Shown here in pieces: positions 22,497-32,700 of a stretch of DNA of 64,000 bases. The first letter of the stretch is position 1. The number at the start of each line of letters is the position of its first letter. Position numbers and translations under genes: made by a program. Origin of the DNA: Flaccisagitta enflata (Eukaryota; Chaetognatha; Sagittoidea; Aphragmophora); contig OZ231127.1 of the NCBI GenBank assembly GCA_965153355.1, positions 58,776,001-58,840,000 of the forward strand. Reading direction: 5' to 3'. A model generated the notes under the pieces. It did not search any database, was not told the DNA's origin, and saw only the letters and a program-made list of their open reading frames with translations.

Positions 22497-23063
22497 GTAG
22501 ATGTCGTCTAGACTTGGAAATACGGGGGAATTCATTACAGGAAGACAAATAAACCTAAGAGACTGATATTTAGAAGGTAAACTAATAAAAGTATGCTTTA
22601 TTGCCCATGGGTGTTGGTTGTCATGGAAACACATTTCCATGTATTTACCCTAAAGCTTCAATAGTTTGAGAAATTTTTAAAGAAAACATTTAAAATATAA
22701 TTTGCTACAACTTTCCCACAATATGTTCTGTAAGAATATTGCTCGTTTGACGGTTGCTAGGGAGCATCACAGGGCTGTCACACATAGTTACGCTCCCTAG
22801 CAACAGCTAAACGAGCAATATTCTTACAGAACATTTTGTGGGAAAGTTATTGCAAATTCTATTTCAAACAATGTTCCCTCAAAAAAATTCTCAAAATAAT
22901 AATACTTTAGCGTAAATACATGGAAATGTGTTTCCATGGCAACCAACATCCATGGGCAATAAAGCAACCTTTTATTATTCTATATTCCAAATATCAGTCT
23001 CGCAAGTATATTTGTCTGCATGTAGTGAATTCCCCCATATTTCCAAATCTAGACGACATCTAC
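22497..23063. repeat. Long inverted repeat, ~250-bp arms
   Basis: gtagatgtcgtctaga...acttggaaatacggg at the left pairs with ...ccatatttccaaatctagacgacatctac at the right. Inner blocks pair as well: catggaaacacatttccatg, and gctcgtttgacggttgctagggagc with gctccctagcaacagctaaacgagc around a ~24-nt loop near 22,785. Similar peptide frames on the two strands are a by-product of the symmetry. Confidence 0.85.
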
Positions 23064-23784
23064 TGTAAATACACAAACATAGACACCCACACTCACACTA
23101 GGGGGGTCACGATACTATCGACTGGTCAATCTTTCGGGTCGATTTTCTACATATAATTTTCCTGATTCACGAATCAACAATTGTATCAGGTCGATTTTTT
23201 CTCTCTTTTTTTTCTTGTAAAAAAGCTCTCAAATGAGTAAAACTTTTCTTCCGATATTCTAGACTGACACTGAGAAGAATAGGAAGTGATAGCGTGGTGA
23301 GACTATTACTTTACAACTTTGCTGAATTATGCTTAAACATTTAGATATTTTGTCATCTTTAATTTGTTTGAGGAAACGGGAACATTCCCCTTGAAATTTG
23401 CTCAAGATCGCTTGATTTTCTTTGAATGTTGATATACTATCTAGGAAAAAAGTTTAGCAGCACTTTAGGTTGATGGTATGTTTCCCCCCTCATAGGCTCA
23501 AGACACATGTCCTTGATTGTTTTTGATTATTTTTATATTTATACTAACTAGGACTCAGTGTACGGGAAGAAGAAATTTCTTGCATCATTACAATTTTTAA
23601 GATATTTTTTATATTACTTTTCTGTAATTTATTTTTTCTAAAAAACATTTTTTAAGTGTTGAACAAGAAATTTTTGCATAGATTATCTCTGAAATACAGA
23701 TTTGATGTACATATTGTATTGAAAAAAGGCAGAAAAAAGAGGATTTTTTGCAGAAAATTAAACTTTGTCATTTGACACCTGTCA
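23064..23784. other. AT-rich unassigned DNA
   Basis: No feature that I can support. Confidence 0.4.
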
Positions 23785-23921
23785 GGTGAAATTATATCAT
23801 TGCATAAAAATTGAGAAATTTGCATTTCCAAAAACATGGCCTCTTTTTAAAAACATATAAGAAGAGGGCCATGTTCTTAGAAATGCAAAATTTTTTTTTC
23901 AGACCGGGATATAATTTCACC
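23785..23921. repeat. Hairpin element, copy 1
   Basis: ggtgaaattatatc...aatttgcatttcc...aaaacatggcctct, a short loop, then agagggccatgttctt...gaaatgcaaaatt...gatataatttcacc. Related in order and sequence to 27,729-27,869. Confidence 0.75.
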
Positions 23922-24650
23922 CAACAAGGTTTTGAAATTTTGTTCACCATTTTTCTTAGGAATAGAAACATTCAATTTCAATTTCCAATTGTTATGACGC
24001 CATTGTCAGTATTCTGGGTTGCAAAACATTGTTAAAACTTTTTATACATGATATCAAAAATACTCAACTGTAATTCTAATAATATTTTTTGATCATTAAC
24101 CTATATCGCAAGCAAAAAGTAAGATGAAACCAAAATTTCCTGTTCCTGTACACCATGTCCTAGAACAAGAGAGAAAAACAATCTTCAATCCTATTTTGGG
24201 ACCGCGAGCTTAATTTGTTTATTGCAACTATATTAGGTGGTTGTCGTAAAAGTGATAGATTTTGGTCATTTTGGCTACAAAATTGAGCTACTTTTCTTTA
24301 CAAATCTGACAAAAAATCCATGAGTTCATAAAACTAAAGCTCAAGAGCTAACCAGTGGTGCAATCTGCATGTTTCTATCATTTTTTGGTAAAATTTGAGA
24401 GTATTTCAAAGATAGAAGGGTAAAAGAAAAAAAGAAATCATCATTTTTGAAAGTACATGATCAACTTCAAACTGATGGCATTTTTAAACGGTTTGAAGCA
24501 CAGAGACGAGATTGCGCTCAAATTCTAGATTTTTCGAAGAAGATTAAAATGCTCATAAATTTTGTCTATTTATTTTAACGAGAAGTTAAGATATATCTTT
24601 TTAAAGGTGCTGCTAAACTTATTTCCTAGATAGTAAAGAGGAATTTCATT
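23922..24650. other. AT-rich unassigned DNA
   Basis: No feature seen. Confidence 0.4.
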
Positions 24651-24800
24651 TTTAGTCGCGGACACGCGACTCTATAAGCCACTTTTCGGTTGGTCGGTCC
24701 GTCGGTCCGTCGGTCCGTCGGTGCGTAACAAAGTTACTTTTTGAGGTTTTCCGCTCCTGCCCACCCGTCCACGACTAATGCTGCCGTGTATACGGCCTTT
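24651..24800 (-). mobile_element. P1 element, ~150 bp
   Basis: Right hairpin tagtcgcggacacgcgact, (GGTCCGTC)n, then the left block cgctcctgcccacccgtccacgactaatgctgccgtgtatacggcc. In element orientation the left motif is GTCGTGGAC and the hairpin contains TGTCC, so this copy belongs to a sub-variant with GGAC/TGTCC pairing. Confidence 0.75.
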
Positions 24801-25236
24801 TTTTTTAGTCGCGTGCACGCGACTCTACACCTTGGTCTGTCGGTCGGTCCGTCCGTCCGTCCGTCCGTCCGTCCGTCACAAATATTTCTAGATTTTTGAT
24901 TGTTTAAACGTTTCTTAACATTTTTTAACATTTTTTAACATTTCTTAACATCTTTTAACATTTTCTATATTTTTTAATATTTTTGACATTTTTTAACATT
25001 TCTTAACATTTTTTAACATTTTTTAACATTTTTTAACCTTTCCTAAAATTTGGCCTTTTTTAACATTTCTTGATTCTTTTTAACATTTTTTCACACTTTT
25101 TAACATTTTTCAACATTCTTTAACATTTTTTAACTTTTTTTAACCTTTTTTAACATTCTTAACATTTCAACATGTTTTTGCTCTTTTGTTTGTCATTTCC
25201 AGACGCACGCGACTGTTGCCCTCTTGGGCTTGTTTT
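24801..25236 (-). mobile_element. P1 variant with a (TTTTTTAACAT)n middle
   Basis: Right hairpin tagtcgcgtgcacgcgact, (GTCC)n, then an 11-bp minisatellite (taacattttt) from 24,905 to 25,170. The left end on the element strand reads aacaagcccaagagggcaac and then agtcgcgtgcgtc, with a GCCC/GGGC stem. It abuts the previous P1 head to tail. Confidence 0.75.
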
Positions 25237-25327
25237 ACTAATACCTGCGCAAGAGATGCCTCAGCCATAAGAATCTAAGCAGTTATTAAAAGGCCGGGAT
25301 AGACAAACATTTGAATGGAAAAACATT

Positions 25328-25476
25328 TTTAGTCACGGACATGCGACTACACCTTGCCGTGTTGATCGGTCTGTTGATCGGCCAACCGTCTCTAACATTT
25401 CTAGAATTATGAGTGGTTTTCGAATCACTGCCCCTGCCCAACCCTCCACGACTGGATTGCCGCGTATCCGGCCTAG
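25328..25476 (-). mobile_element. P1 element, ~150 bp
   Basis: Right hairpin tagtcacggacatgcgact, a GATCGG tract, then cactgcccctgcccaaccctccacgactgg...ccgcgtatccggcc. Confidence 0.65.
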
Positions 25477-25534
25477 ATTTGGTAAATCCGTAGAAACTTC
25501 TCCTCACAAAGGTAAGTTGATCGAGGAATTAAGA

Positions 25535-25593
25535 AGGGGGTTGTATGCCCCTGCCCACCTCTCTGCGACAATATTGTAATCCCGCATTACTTG
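25535..25593 (-). repeat. P2 left end
   Basis: gtatgcccctgcccacctctctgcgacaatattgtaatcccgcattacttg has the P2 left-end order. The GTGAC stem is eroded. Confidence 0.6.
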
Positions 25594-25606
25594 TTATTTT
25601 TTGTCT

Positions 25607-25900
25607 ACAGTTAAACCCCGCTATACCGGATCCAAGAAAAACGGAAAACCGCCTATAACGAGTGCTGAGACAAAGTCCCTAACATTTTTCTTTAATTTCA
25701 TTGTTAAAAAAAGGTTCTGTAGCATGGTTAAAGTAGCGCCAAACATATGAGCAGCTCTCTCTGTCCGGAATAGAGTACTGTTGAGATTTATGTTCGCTCA
25801 ATCTTCTTATATGCAAATTAAAGCGAAGAAAGCTCCTTAGCCCCTTGGATTAGAGAAGAACGTCGCAAAATACATCAAATAATATAATTTTGTCATTGAT
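25607..25900 (+). repeat. Left end of a pogo/Tigger-like element
   Basis: tacagttaaaccccgctata...ccgcctataacgag matches the TIRs of the elements at 39,624 and 40,128 (CAGT.GAACCCCGCTCTAACGG). No right TIR is found before the next P1 element, so it is truncated. Confidence 0.5.
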
Positions 25901-25902
25901 TT

Positions 25903-26345
25903 TTTTAGTCGCGTGCTACGCGACTCTATACCCCGCTTTGTCTGTCTGTTAGTCGGTTGGTTGGTTGGATGGTCGGTCCCCTTTTTGGGCAGTGGCCCCA
26001 AAGGGCCGGTGTCCTGTAGGACACAGGGGTGAATTTCCTTACGTCCGTCCGTCCGTCCGTCCGTCCGTCTGTCCGTCTGTCCGTCTGTCCGTCCGTCCGT
26101 CCGTCCATCCGTCCGTCTGTCCATCCATCTGTCCGTCCGTTCATCCATCCGTCCATCCGTCTGTCCTTCCGTCCGTCCGTCCGTCCGACCGTCCGTCCGT
26201 CTGTCCATCCGTCCGTCCGTCCGTCCGTCCGTCCATCCATCCGTCCGTCCGTCCGTCCGTCCGTCCGTCCGTCCGTCTGTACGTCCGTCCGTCCGTCAGT
26301 CCGTCCGTCCGTCCGTACGTACATCCCCCCCCCGAAGCTTCTCAA
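25903..26345 (-). mobile_element. P1 right end plus D-core left arm with a long (GTCC)n tract
   Basis: Hairpin tagtcgcgtgctacgcgact, taccccgctttgtctg, (GGTT)n, then tttttgggcagtggccccaaa...tgtcctgtaggacac. Next is ~290 bp of (CCGT)n with CCAT/CTGT variants (26,038-26,325) and poly(C). The array and right half are missing. Its Arg/Pro/Ser frames are artefacts. Confidence 0.75.
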
Positions 26346-26422
26346 TTCCTAAATTCCCATTGAATAACATGGGAAAATTACAAAATGCAAACTTCCCATT
26401 GAATCGCATGGAAAATTTACAA

Positions 26423-26583
26423 AAACAAGCCCAACAGGCCAACAGTCGCATACTTCGTTACTGACAACTACACAACTTTATACACTACAACTTCATATTA
26501 CAACTTCATACTACAACTTCATACTACAACTTTATACTACAACTTCAAACTACAACTTCATACTACAACTTCATACTACTACT
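26423..26583 (+). repeat. P1-type left end plus a 13-bp array
   Basis: aacaagcccaacaggccaac, agtcgcatacttcg, then (tacaacttcatac)n. It is cut off by the D core that starts at 26,584. Confidence 0.6.
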
Positions 26584-27268
26584 AAACAGGTCGCCCAAGG
26601 GCAATATGTGGTCAGCGATACCCGTTGCCCTGCTTTGCAAGATTGTGAATTTGTGTGAGGGGAAGCAGGGCAGCGGCCCCGAAGGGGACGAAGTTCTGTA
26701 GAACACAGGGGGACTTTCGTTCTTCCTACCTGAAAATGTAGATGAGATGCTAAAATCAGCTAAATGAAGGCCTGCAAGAGTCTGAAGGCTTTCCCAAGGC
26801 TAATTTGAGGCCTGAGAGGCCAAGTTTGAGGCCATGAGGCCTGACAGGCTGGATTTGAGGCCTGACAGGCCAGATTTGAGGCCTGAGAGGCCAGATTTGA
26901 GAGGCAGGATTTTAGGCCTGAGAGGCCAGATTTGAGAGGCAGGATTTTAAGCTTGAGAGGCCAGATTTAAGGCCCGAGAGGCCTAAATTGAGGTCTTACA
27001 GGGCTAATCTAAGGCCTGCGAGGCCAGGTCTCAGACCTGACAGGCCGGATTTGAGGCCAGACAGGCCAGATGAGGCCTGGCGGGCTGGATTTGAAAGGCT
27101 GGATTTGAGGCTTGAGAGGCCAAATTTGAGGCCTGATAGGCCAGATTTCAAACCTGAGAGGCCAGATTTGAGGCCTGAGAGACCTGATGGGGGGGACGGA
27201 CGAACAGACAAACGAAAGTCCCCCTGTGTTCTACAGGACTTCGTCCCCTTCAGGGCCGCTGCCCAAAA
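26584..27268 (+). repeat. D core, subfamily I, complete
   Basis: Extended end aacaggtcgcccaagggcaa...gtcagcgatacccgttgccctg, left arm gggcagcggccccgaagggg...gttctgtagaacacaggggg. The 20-21-bp array (ggcctgagaggccagatttga) covers 26,800-27,185. Right arm gaaagtccccctgtgttctac...ccccttcagggccgctgccc followed by A's. The two arms are inverted copies. This is the clearest free-standing D core in the window. Confidence 0.85.
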
Positions 27269-27728
27269 ATTAAAAAAAGAAATTAACAAAAGATGAAAAA
27301 AATATGAAATTCCTATTGGATAATATGGAAAATTGATAAAAAATGAAAAAATTGAAATTCTTATTGAATAACATGAAAAAACAAGAAATTCTAAAAAATA
27401 TATAACTCCCATTGAATATCATGGAAAATTGCCCCAAAGGCCTGAAATATGCCTTCTCAGGACGTAGGGAAATTCACACCTGTGTCCTATGACGTCAAAT
27501 CTGCCAGGGAAAAATGAAGTGCTTTACCCCACTTATGCATCAATAATGGACTGATTATCCATCCACAAATGTTTTCATTTCTCAAGTTTTCACTGCATAC
27601 ACTTGATATGCACGTCTGTTTCATATTTCACGCTTTCAATCGCCTTTTGATAAGCAATTCTTACAGAAAATGGTAAAAAAAATGAAGATTTTTGTGAAAT
27701 TTTGTTGACATTTTTTTCTGTTTTCTTA
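27269..27728. other. AT-rich DNA with a D-core fragment
   Basis: Repeated caattgaataacatgg-like segments (27,310-27,425), then a subfamily-II fragment (ctcaggacgtagggaaattcacacctgtgtcctatgac, 27,455-27,495). The rest is unassigned. Confidence 0.45.
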
Positions 27729-27869
27729 GGTCGAAATTATAAGAAGGCCACACCCAGGAAAATTTTGCATTTTCAAAAACATAGTTCTCTCCAAAAACGA
27801 TTTGGGAAGAGAACTATGTTCTTTATCTTTTCATTTTTTCATTTTCTATGCAAACTTATAATTTCGACC
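27729..27869. repeat. Hairpin element, copy 2
   Basis: ggtcgaaattataag...ttttgcattttcaaaaacatagttctct, loop, then agagaactatgttcttt...cttataatttcgacc. Same design as 23,785, with both stem arms changed together (GGCC to AGTT). Confidence 0.75.
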
Positions 27870-28057
27870 AACCCCTTGTCAGTGACAAAAAAGAAATTTA
27901 TAAAAATATTTAGAAACTTTTTTTCAGTAATCTAAGCTAAATCTGAGTCTCTTGCTAAATGGATGCAAATTTTGCTCTCAAATATCATGTATGTCTTATC
28001 TTAATCATTTTTATCCCTGATCTCATTACTGTGCTCCAATCAATCAAAATCAGTCCA

Positions 28058-28500
28058 TAATTGTGCTCTCTCAGGACGTCTGGAAATTCACCCCTGTGTC
28101 CTATAGAACATCGGCCCTTTGGGGCCGCCGCCCTGCTCTCACTCCACTTCTTCAGCCGATCACTCCAAGCAGGGCATCGGGTACCGCTGACCATGTGCGA
28201 TCCTCGGATGACTTGTTATTTTTTCGGCGTTGGTCTTGAAGCTGGAATTTGGGCCTTGAGCCTGTTATTTGGGCCTCGAGGCTGGGATTTGGGCCTCAAG
28301 CCCGTTGTTTGGGTCTCGAGGCTGGGATTTTAGCCTCAAGGCTTGGATTTGGGCCTCAAGGCTGGGATTTGGGCCTTGAGGCTCGGATTTGGGCCTCAAG
28401 ACTGTGATTTGGGTCTCAAAGCTGTGATTTGGGCCTCAAAGCTGTGATTTGGATCTCGATGCTGTGATTTAGGCCTCGAGGCAGGGATTTGGATGCACCA
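28058..28500 (-). repeat. D core, subfamily II right arm plus a 20-bp array
   Basis: ggacgtctggaaattcacccctgtgtcctatagaacatcgg...ggggccgccgccctg, the extended end (gggcatcgggtaccgctgac), then a 20-bp array (gggcctcgaggctgggattt) at 28,235-28,500. Here the array lies outside the extended end. Confidence 0.7.
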
Positions 28501-28514
28501 CGTAATCTGAGGTG

Positions 28515-28825
28515 AGATTAAAACCCGGGGTATACTCGGGTATTTGGGTATGCTTGGGTATTGCTCGGGTATTGCTTGGGTATTTCTCGGGTATTGCTCG
28601 GGTATTGCTAGGGTATTACTTGGGTATTGCTTGGGTATGCTTGGGTATGCTTGGGTATTACTTTGGCATTGTTTTGGTATCGCTCGGGAATGCTCGGGTA
28701 TGCTCGTGTATTTGGGTATGCTCGGGTATTTCTCGGGTATTGCCTGGGTATTGCTCGGGTATTGCTTGGGTATTGCTAGGGTATTGCTTGGGTATGCTCG
28801 GGTATTGCTCGGGTATTAATCTCAC
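28515..28825 (+). repeat. (gggtattgctc)n minisatellite
   Basis: About 25 units of 11-12 bp (gggtattgctc / gggtatgctt). The Gly/Tyr/Leu-rich frames are artefacts. Confidence 0.85.
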
Positions 28826-28849
28826 ATTTTTCTATTAGAGATTACCAGG

Positions 28850-29070
28850 TGGGATGGGATTTGGGCCTCGAGGCTGGGATTTGGGCCTCGAGGCTGGGAT
28901 TTGGGCCTCGAGGCTAGGAATTAAGATATGGGGAGGGGGTACAAAGAAGAAGAAGAAGGAAAAATTTCTGCATATGTGAAAGCATAGGTCATCGGCCCCT
29001 GCAGGGCCGCTACTCGAAAAGGGGACCAACCAACTGACCAACCAACTGACCGACTGATGGTACGACTAAG
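28850..29070 (+). repeat. 20-bp array, subfamily III arm and P1 right end
   Basis: Three units of gggatttgggcctcgaggct, then gtgaaagcataggtcatcgg...cagggccgc, ggggaccaacc, (ACCA/ACTG)n and ggtacgactaagg, a P1-like right end without its hairpin. Confidence 0.6.
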
Positions 29071-29284
29071 GCCTTGCGTATGAGCTTTTTTTCCTCGGGC
29101 TCAAATCGGGTTTGTATGGGCCAAAATACGAGCCACAACATTCGGGTTTGTATGGGCCCAAACCCGGATGTAGTTCGGGTTTATTTCGGTTTCCATAGTA
29201 ACTATAAAGTAGCAAAAAATCTTGTCCGACATTGAAGTGTTTGCTGTTTCAAACAAGATCATCTAGTGGTAGATAACAGAGGTA
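29071..29284. other. Short cgggtttgtatgggcc repeats
   Basis: Two near copies of cgggtttgtatgggcc at ~29,107 and ~29,142. Otherwise unassigned. Confidence 0.4.
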
Positions 29285-29348
29285 CAATGAATTAATGAAT
29301 GAATGAATGAATGAATGAATGAATGAATGAATGAATGAATGAATGAAT
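29285..29348 (+). repeat. (AATG)n tetranucleotide array
   Basis: aatg repeated ~15 times. Confidence 0.9.
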
Positions 29349-29700
29349 GGGTGAACGCGAAAAACAAATTGTAATAATGCTAACTAAATGCTTCTTTTTC
29401 TTGTTTTGTCAAATCATCAGGAAAAAGAAAAGGAAAAAGAAAAAAAAAAGATTTTCACGGGCTATTCCTCAAGGCGAAGAGGCTTTTTACTTTACTGAGT
29501 TCTTGTAAATTTCTTTGATTATCTTCGTAAATTGAATTCATTCCAATAACTTGCTGTTATACTCTATAAAGAAAAAAAGTATGTCAAGATCGCGAGTTTT
29601 TGTTCCAAAGAAGACACTCGTTTTTTTAAGAGGATGGAAACACATGGAATCGCGATCGATGGTAATCCAGAATTGGGAGAATATGGTATACCGACGAACC

Positions 29701-29703
<3 letters not shown>
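29349..29703. other. Unassigned DNA with a repeat shared with 39.8 kb
   Basis: atggtaatccagaattggga at 29,658 recurs at 39,834, and in both places a (GA)n array follows within ~80 bp. No exon signal. Confidence 0.4.
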
Positions 29704-29775
<72 letters not shown>

Positions 29776-29780
29776 CAGAG
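29704..29780 (+). repeat. (GA)n array, left of a foldback
   Basis: GA repeat ending agacagagacagag, directly before the inverted repeat. Confidence 0.9.
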
Positions 29781-30247
29781 GGGATGTTTCTAGTGAAAGC
29801 GTGAAACGCGTTCTGATCGCGTTTTAAGACAAACGCGTTTTAAGGAGTGAGACCATTGAAAAAAAGTCTCAGACCCTTCAAGGATCGAACCCCCAAACCA
29901 TAGTAGAAGAGTTGAGTGACTTATCAGTGCGCCACAAAGCACAACATAATCTAGGGTGATGGGATTAGGCTAGATTCAAAAGTGATTGGCAAATTATTGC
30001 CCAAACGTAGTTCAAGACCTGTGCAAGAGTACCTTTTTCCAAAGATCGCTATATATCAAAGGGCATTCACAATAAAATGGTCTATCCCCACGGTGGTGTA
30101 CGTGTAGCGAGCGCGACTGTGATTGTAAAGATGGAAGATCGAACCCTGCAATCCTTGGGAATTTTTTTCAATGGCCCTACTGCCTAAAACGCGTTAATCT
30201 TGGAATACGAGCAAAACGCGTTTCAGGCATTCACTAGAAACATCCCC
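29781..30247. repeat. Foldback element inserted in (GA)n
   Basis: gggatgtttctagtgaa...tgaaacgcgtt pairs with aacgcgtttcaggcattcactagaaacatccc. ACGCGTTTTA motifs occur in both arms, and GACCATTGAAAAAAA/TTTTTTTCAATGGCC also pairs. (GA)n lies immediately outside both ends (29,704-29,780 and 30,248-30,290), so the element sits inside one microsatellite. Confidence 0.8.
29885..29960 (-). tRNA. tRNA-like sequence, probably a pseudogene or SINE head
   Basis: On the minus strand gtggcgcactgataagtcac resembles an A box and gggggttcgatcc is a good B box. The T stem does not close properly and no acceptor stem can be drawn, so this is not a functional tRNA. A second ggttcgatc lies on the same strand in the other arm (~30,130-30,150). 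Confidence 0.25.
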
Positions 30248-30290
30248 AGAGAGAGAGAGAGAAAGAAAGAGAGAGAGAGAGTAAGAGAGA
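30248..30290 (+). repeat. (GA)n with AAAG, right of the foldback
   Basis: agagagagagagaaagaaagagagaga. Confidence 0.85.
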
Positions 30291-30596
30291 GGACATCTGC
30301 AACATTCAACGATCCTTGCCAAACCTCTATTACGCTAGATCAAAACAGATATTTCAATTACATTTTCTCAAGAAAAAAAAATAAGAGAATAAGAGTAGAA
30401 AGTTAAAAAAAGTAAAGAAACAAGTCAATAATAAAGAATATTAAATAAATACTGAAAATTGAAAACCAAAAAGTATAAAGTGGAAATGAAAAAAATGAAA
30501 AAAGAAATATGATAAATGTAAAATAGAAAATGAAAAGTAAATTTAAAAAAAGAATATAAAATAGCCTAACAACAAAAAATGCGATTTTATAGAAAA
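30291..30596. other. A-rich unassigned DNA
   Basis: Composition is A-rich with no structure that I can support. Confidence 0.35.
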
Positions 30597-30873
30597 GTTC
30601 TCTATCAGAGGGATATGGCCCAAAATCATGTTTACAGATGGTCTATGAAAAAAATTTAGACCTGGAACCCCTATAAATTGGCGCCGCCACCCACCCCCTT
30701 TCCCATAATAAAACATAAGCAAAAATCCTTCCTATACATTTTCAATGGGAAATGAGGGGGGGTGGCGGCGGTAATTTCCAGAGGTCCCAGGGCCAAATTT
30801 TTGTTGTGTCTTATCTTTGTACATGATTTTGAGTCATATCCCTCTGATAGAAAACTTTCCTATGACTTTACAT
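30597..30873. repeat. Long inverted repeat
   Basis: atagaaaagttctctatcagagggatatg...aaaatcatgt...ccgccacc...atggga pairs with tttcaatggg...ggtggcggcgg...catgattttgag...catatccctctgatagaaaactttcctat. The arms are ~100-120 bp. Confidence 0.8.
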
Positions 30874-31206
30874 GAACTCTTGTTATGCTGTTATAAAATG
30901 CAACACATAAATCAAAAACAATCATTTCTTCAAAGGATCAAAAGAAATCAGTCATGAATGTTTTTAAAAAAAACAAAAAAAAACAAAAAACAATGAAATT
31001 AAAAAAAACAAAACCAGGCCGGGCTTGAGGGCAAACCCGGCCTTCGGCCTTGGCCCTAAAGCCGTGCCCCGGCCCTCACACGGGCAGGCCCGCAAGGCCT
31101 TAGGTACGACAAAGCAGGGTGTAGAGTCACGCAACTAAAAATCCATTTTCAAGCCACTAGGTTAGCCGCCCTAGCATTAATGCATACTTTGATTCATCTG
31201 TTTGAT
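30874..31206. other. A-rich tract, GC-rich patch and P1 right end
   Basis: Poly-A-rich sequence, then a GC-rich patch (31,015-31,095: ccgggcttgagggcaaaccc, ggccctcacacgggc), then a P1 right end with an eroded hairpin (acgacaaagcagggtgtagagtcacgcaactaaaaa, 31,105-31,140). Confidence 0.45.
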
Positions 31207-31756
31207 AGTCGCAAAAGCATTACATGGTTAGTGGTACCTGATGCCCCTATGTTTGTGTGTGTGGGAATGAGATGATGAGAGGGGCAGCGGCCCGGGAGGG
31301 GCTGATGACCTATGATTCCACACAGGACAAATTTCTCCAGTTTCCATTCTCTATCCGTGAGTGGCCTGATTTTGGGTCTCAGAGGCCTAATTTTGGGTCT
31401 CAGAGGCCTGATTTGAGGTCTGAGAGGTCTTTTTTAGGGTCGGAAAGGCCCGTTTGGGTTCTGAAAGGTCTAATTTGGGGTCTTACTGGCCGTATTTGGG
31501 GTCTGGAAGTTCAAATTTGTGGTCTGAAAGGCCTGTTCGGGGTTTCAGAGGCCTGATTTGGAGTCTTGCAGGTTTCATTTGGGGTCTGAGAGGCCTAATT
31601 TAGCGTCAGAGAGGCCTTATTTGGGGTTAAAATGGCTGCATGGGGGGATGGATGGATAGATGGATGGACGGTCAAACAGACGGACGGAAAATGGAAACCA
31701 GAGATATTTTTATGTGTGGAATCATAGGTCATCGGCCCCTCTGGGGTCACTGCCGA
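31207..31756 (+). repeat. D core, subfamily III, complete
   Basis: Extended end cgcaaaagcattacatgg...gtggtacctgatgcccc, left arm gggcagcggcccgggagggg...cctatgattccacacagg. The 21-bp array (ggcctgattttgggtctcaga) covers 31,355-31,635. A (GGAT/GGAC) tract and right arm tgtgtggaatcataggtcatcgg...ctggggtcactgcc follow. The arms are inverted copies in the subfamily-III sequence. Confidence 0.75.
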
Positions 31757-31970
31757 AAAGGCTCTTCAAGGAACAACAACTATATACTATTGAACAAATT
31801 TTATATGAAAGTTGGACAACATTACTATTCATGTAAGACTGAAACTAAGTCTCGAGAATGGACGAGTGCAGATCCACCTCTGAATGTGTGTTTAAAAGAA
31901 TTTATGATTTGAGAGATTATTGCCGATGCACAGCTTGAATAAATTTGATGGATCATAATCTTTTAACCCT
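31757..31970. other. Unassigned
   Basis: No feature seen. Confidence 0.3.
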
Positions 31971-32109
31971 ATCTCTGTCTCTGTCTCTCTGTCTTTCTCT
32001 TTCTGTCTCTCACTCTCTCTCTCTCTCTCTGTCTCAATCTGTTTTTTGCTCTGTCTGTCTGGCGTCATTGGTGTAGTTCGATTTTTTATTTGTTAGTCTT
32101 TTTTTTTAC

Positions 32110-32145
<36 letters not shown>

Positions 32146-32165
32146 ACTCTCTCTCTCTCTCTGTA
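31971..32165 (+). repeat. Interrupted (TC)n arrays
   Basis: Two TC-rich blocks (31,971-32,035 and 32,115-32,162) separated by unique sequence. Confidence 0.8.
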
Positions 32166-32454
32166 TGGGAGAACTCATGGCTTGAATGCTAGGCTATGAG
32201 TTATGACATTCCTTCACAGCTAATCCCGAGAAAAAAACCTATAATCTGAAACTATACAGTTTACCAGTCTTTCAGCAAAGATTTCTGGCTAGTCAAGCAG
32301 CTTCATTTACTGTCAAGTCTCTCTGTCCTGACTAATCATCAGAGAGAAAATAATATGACAGGATACGAATTTCTCCTTTTGTTGTTGAGTATTCTTACTA
32401 TCTTGCTAATAAAAATCTTCCGGCACGTTTACATGTATATCTCAGCTTAAAAAA

Positions 32455-32700
32455 ATAGGTGAGGTAATTAAAGCCCTTCAAATTTGCAAGAGATCTACAT
32501 AAACCGCATCCCTCTAGGCCAATGCGTTAAAAAGTTATTCAACTTTGATTGAAATATTCTAATTTTGCTTTTGCCATTTCTACACAAATTTTGAATGATA
32601 TCTCTTCACTGTTTTTCAAATTTTTTCTAAACGAATTGAGCTGGACAGATGCGGTTTGCGCAGACAGCTTGCAAATTTCAAGGGCTTCATTTTAGTCACC
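32455..32700. repeat. Long inverted repeat
   Basis: taggtgaggtaattaaagcccttcaaatttgcaag...taaaccgcatc at the left pairs with gatgcggttt...cttgcaaatttcaagggcttcattttagtcacc at the right. ~100-bp arms, AT-rich centre. Confidence 0.8.

Noticed and set aside
22341-23156. Two similar peptides on opposite strands (MEMCFH...)
   Set aside because: They are the two arms of an inverted repeat; no homology recognised and stops differ.
25926-26352. Arg/Pro/Ser/Val-rich and Asp/Gly/Arg/Thr-rich frames
   Set aside because: Translation of the (GTCC)n tract; open in several frames on both strands.
29885-29960. Functional tRNA gene
   Set aside because: B box is good but the T stem and acceptor stem do not form; kept only as a low-confidence tRNA-like sequence.
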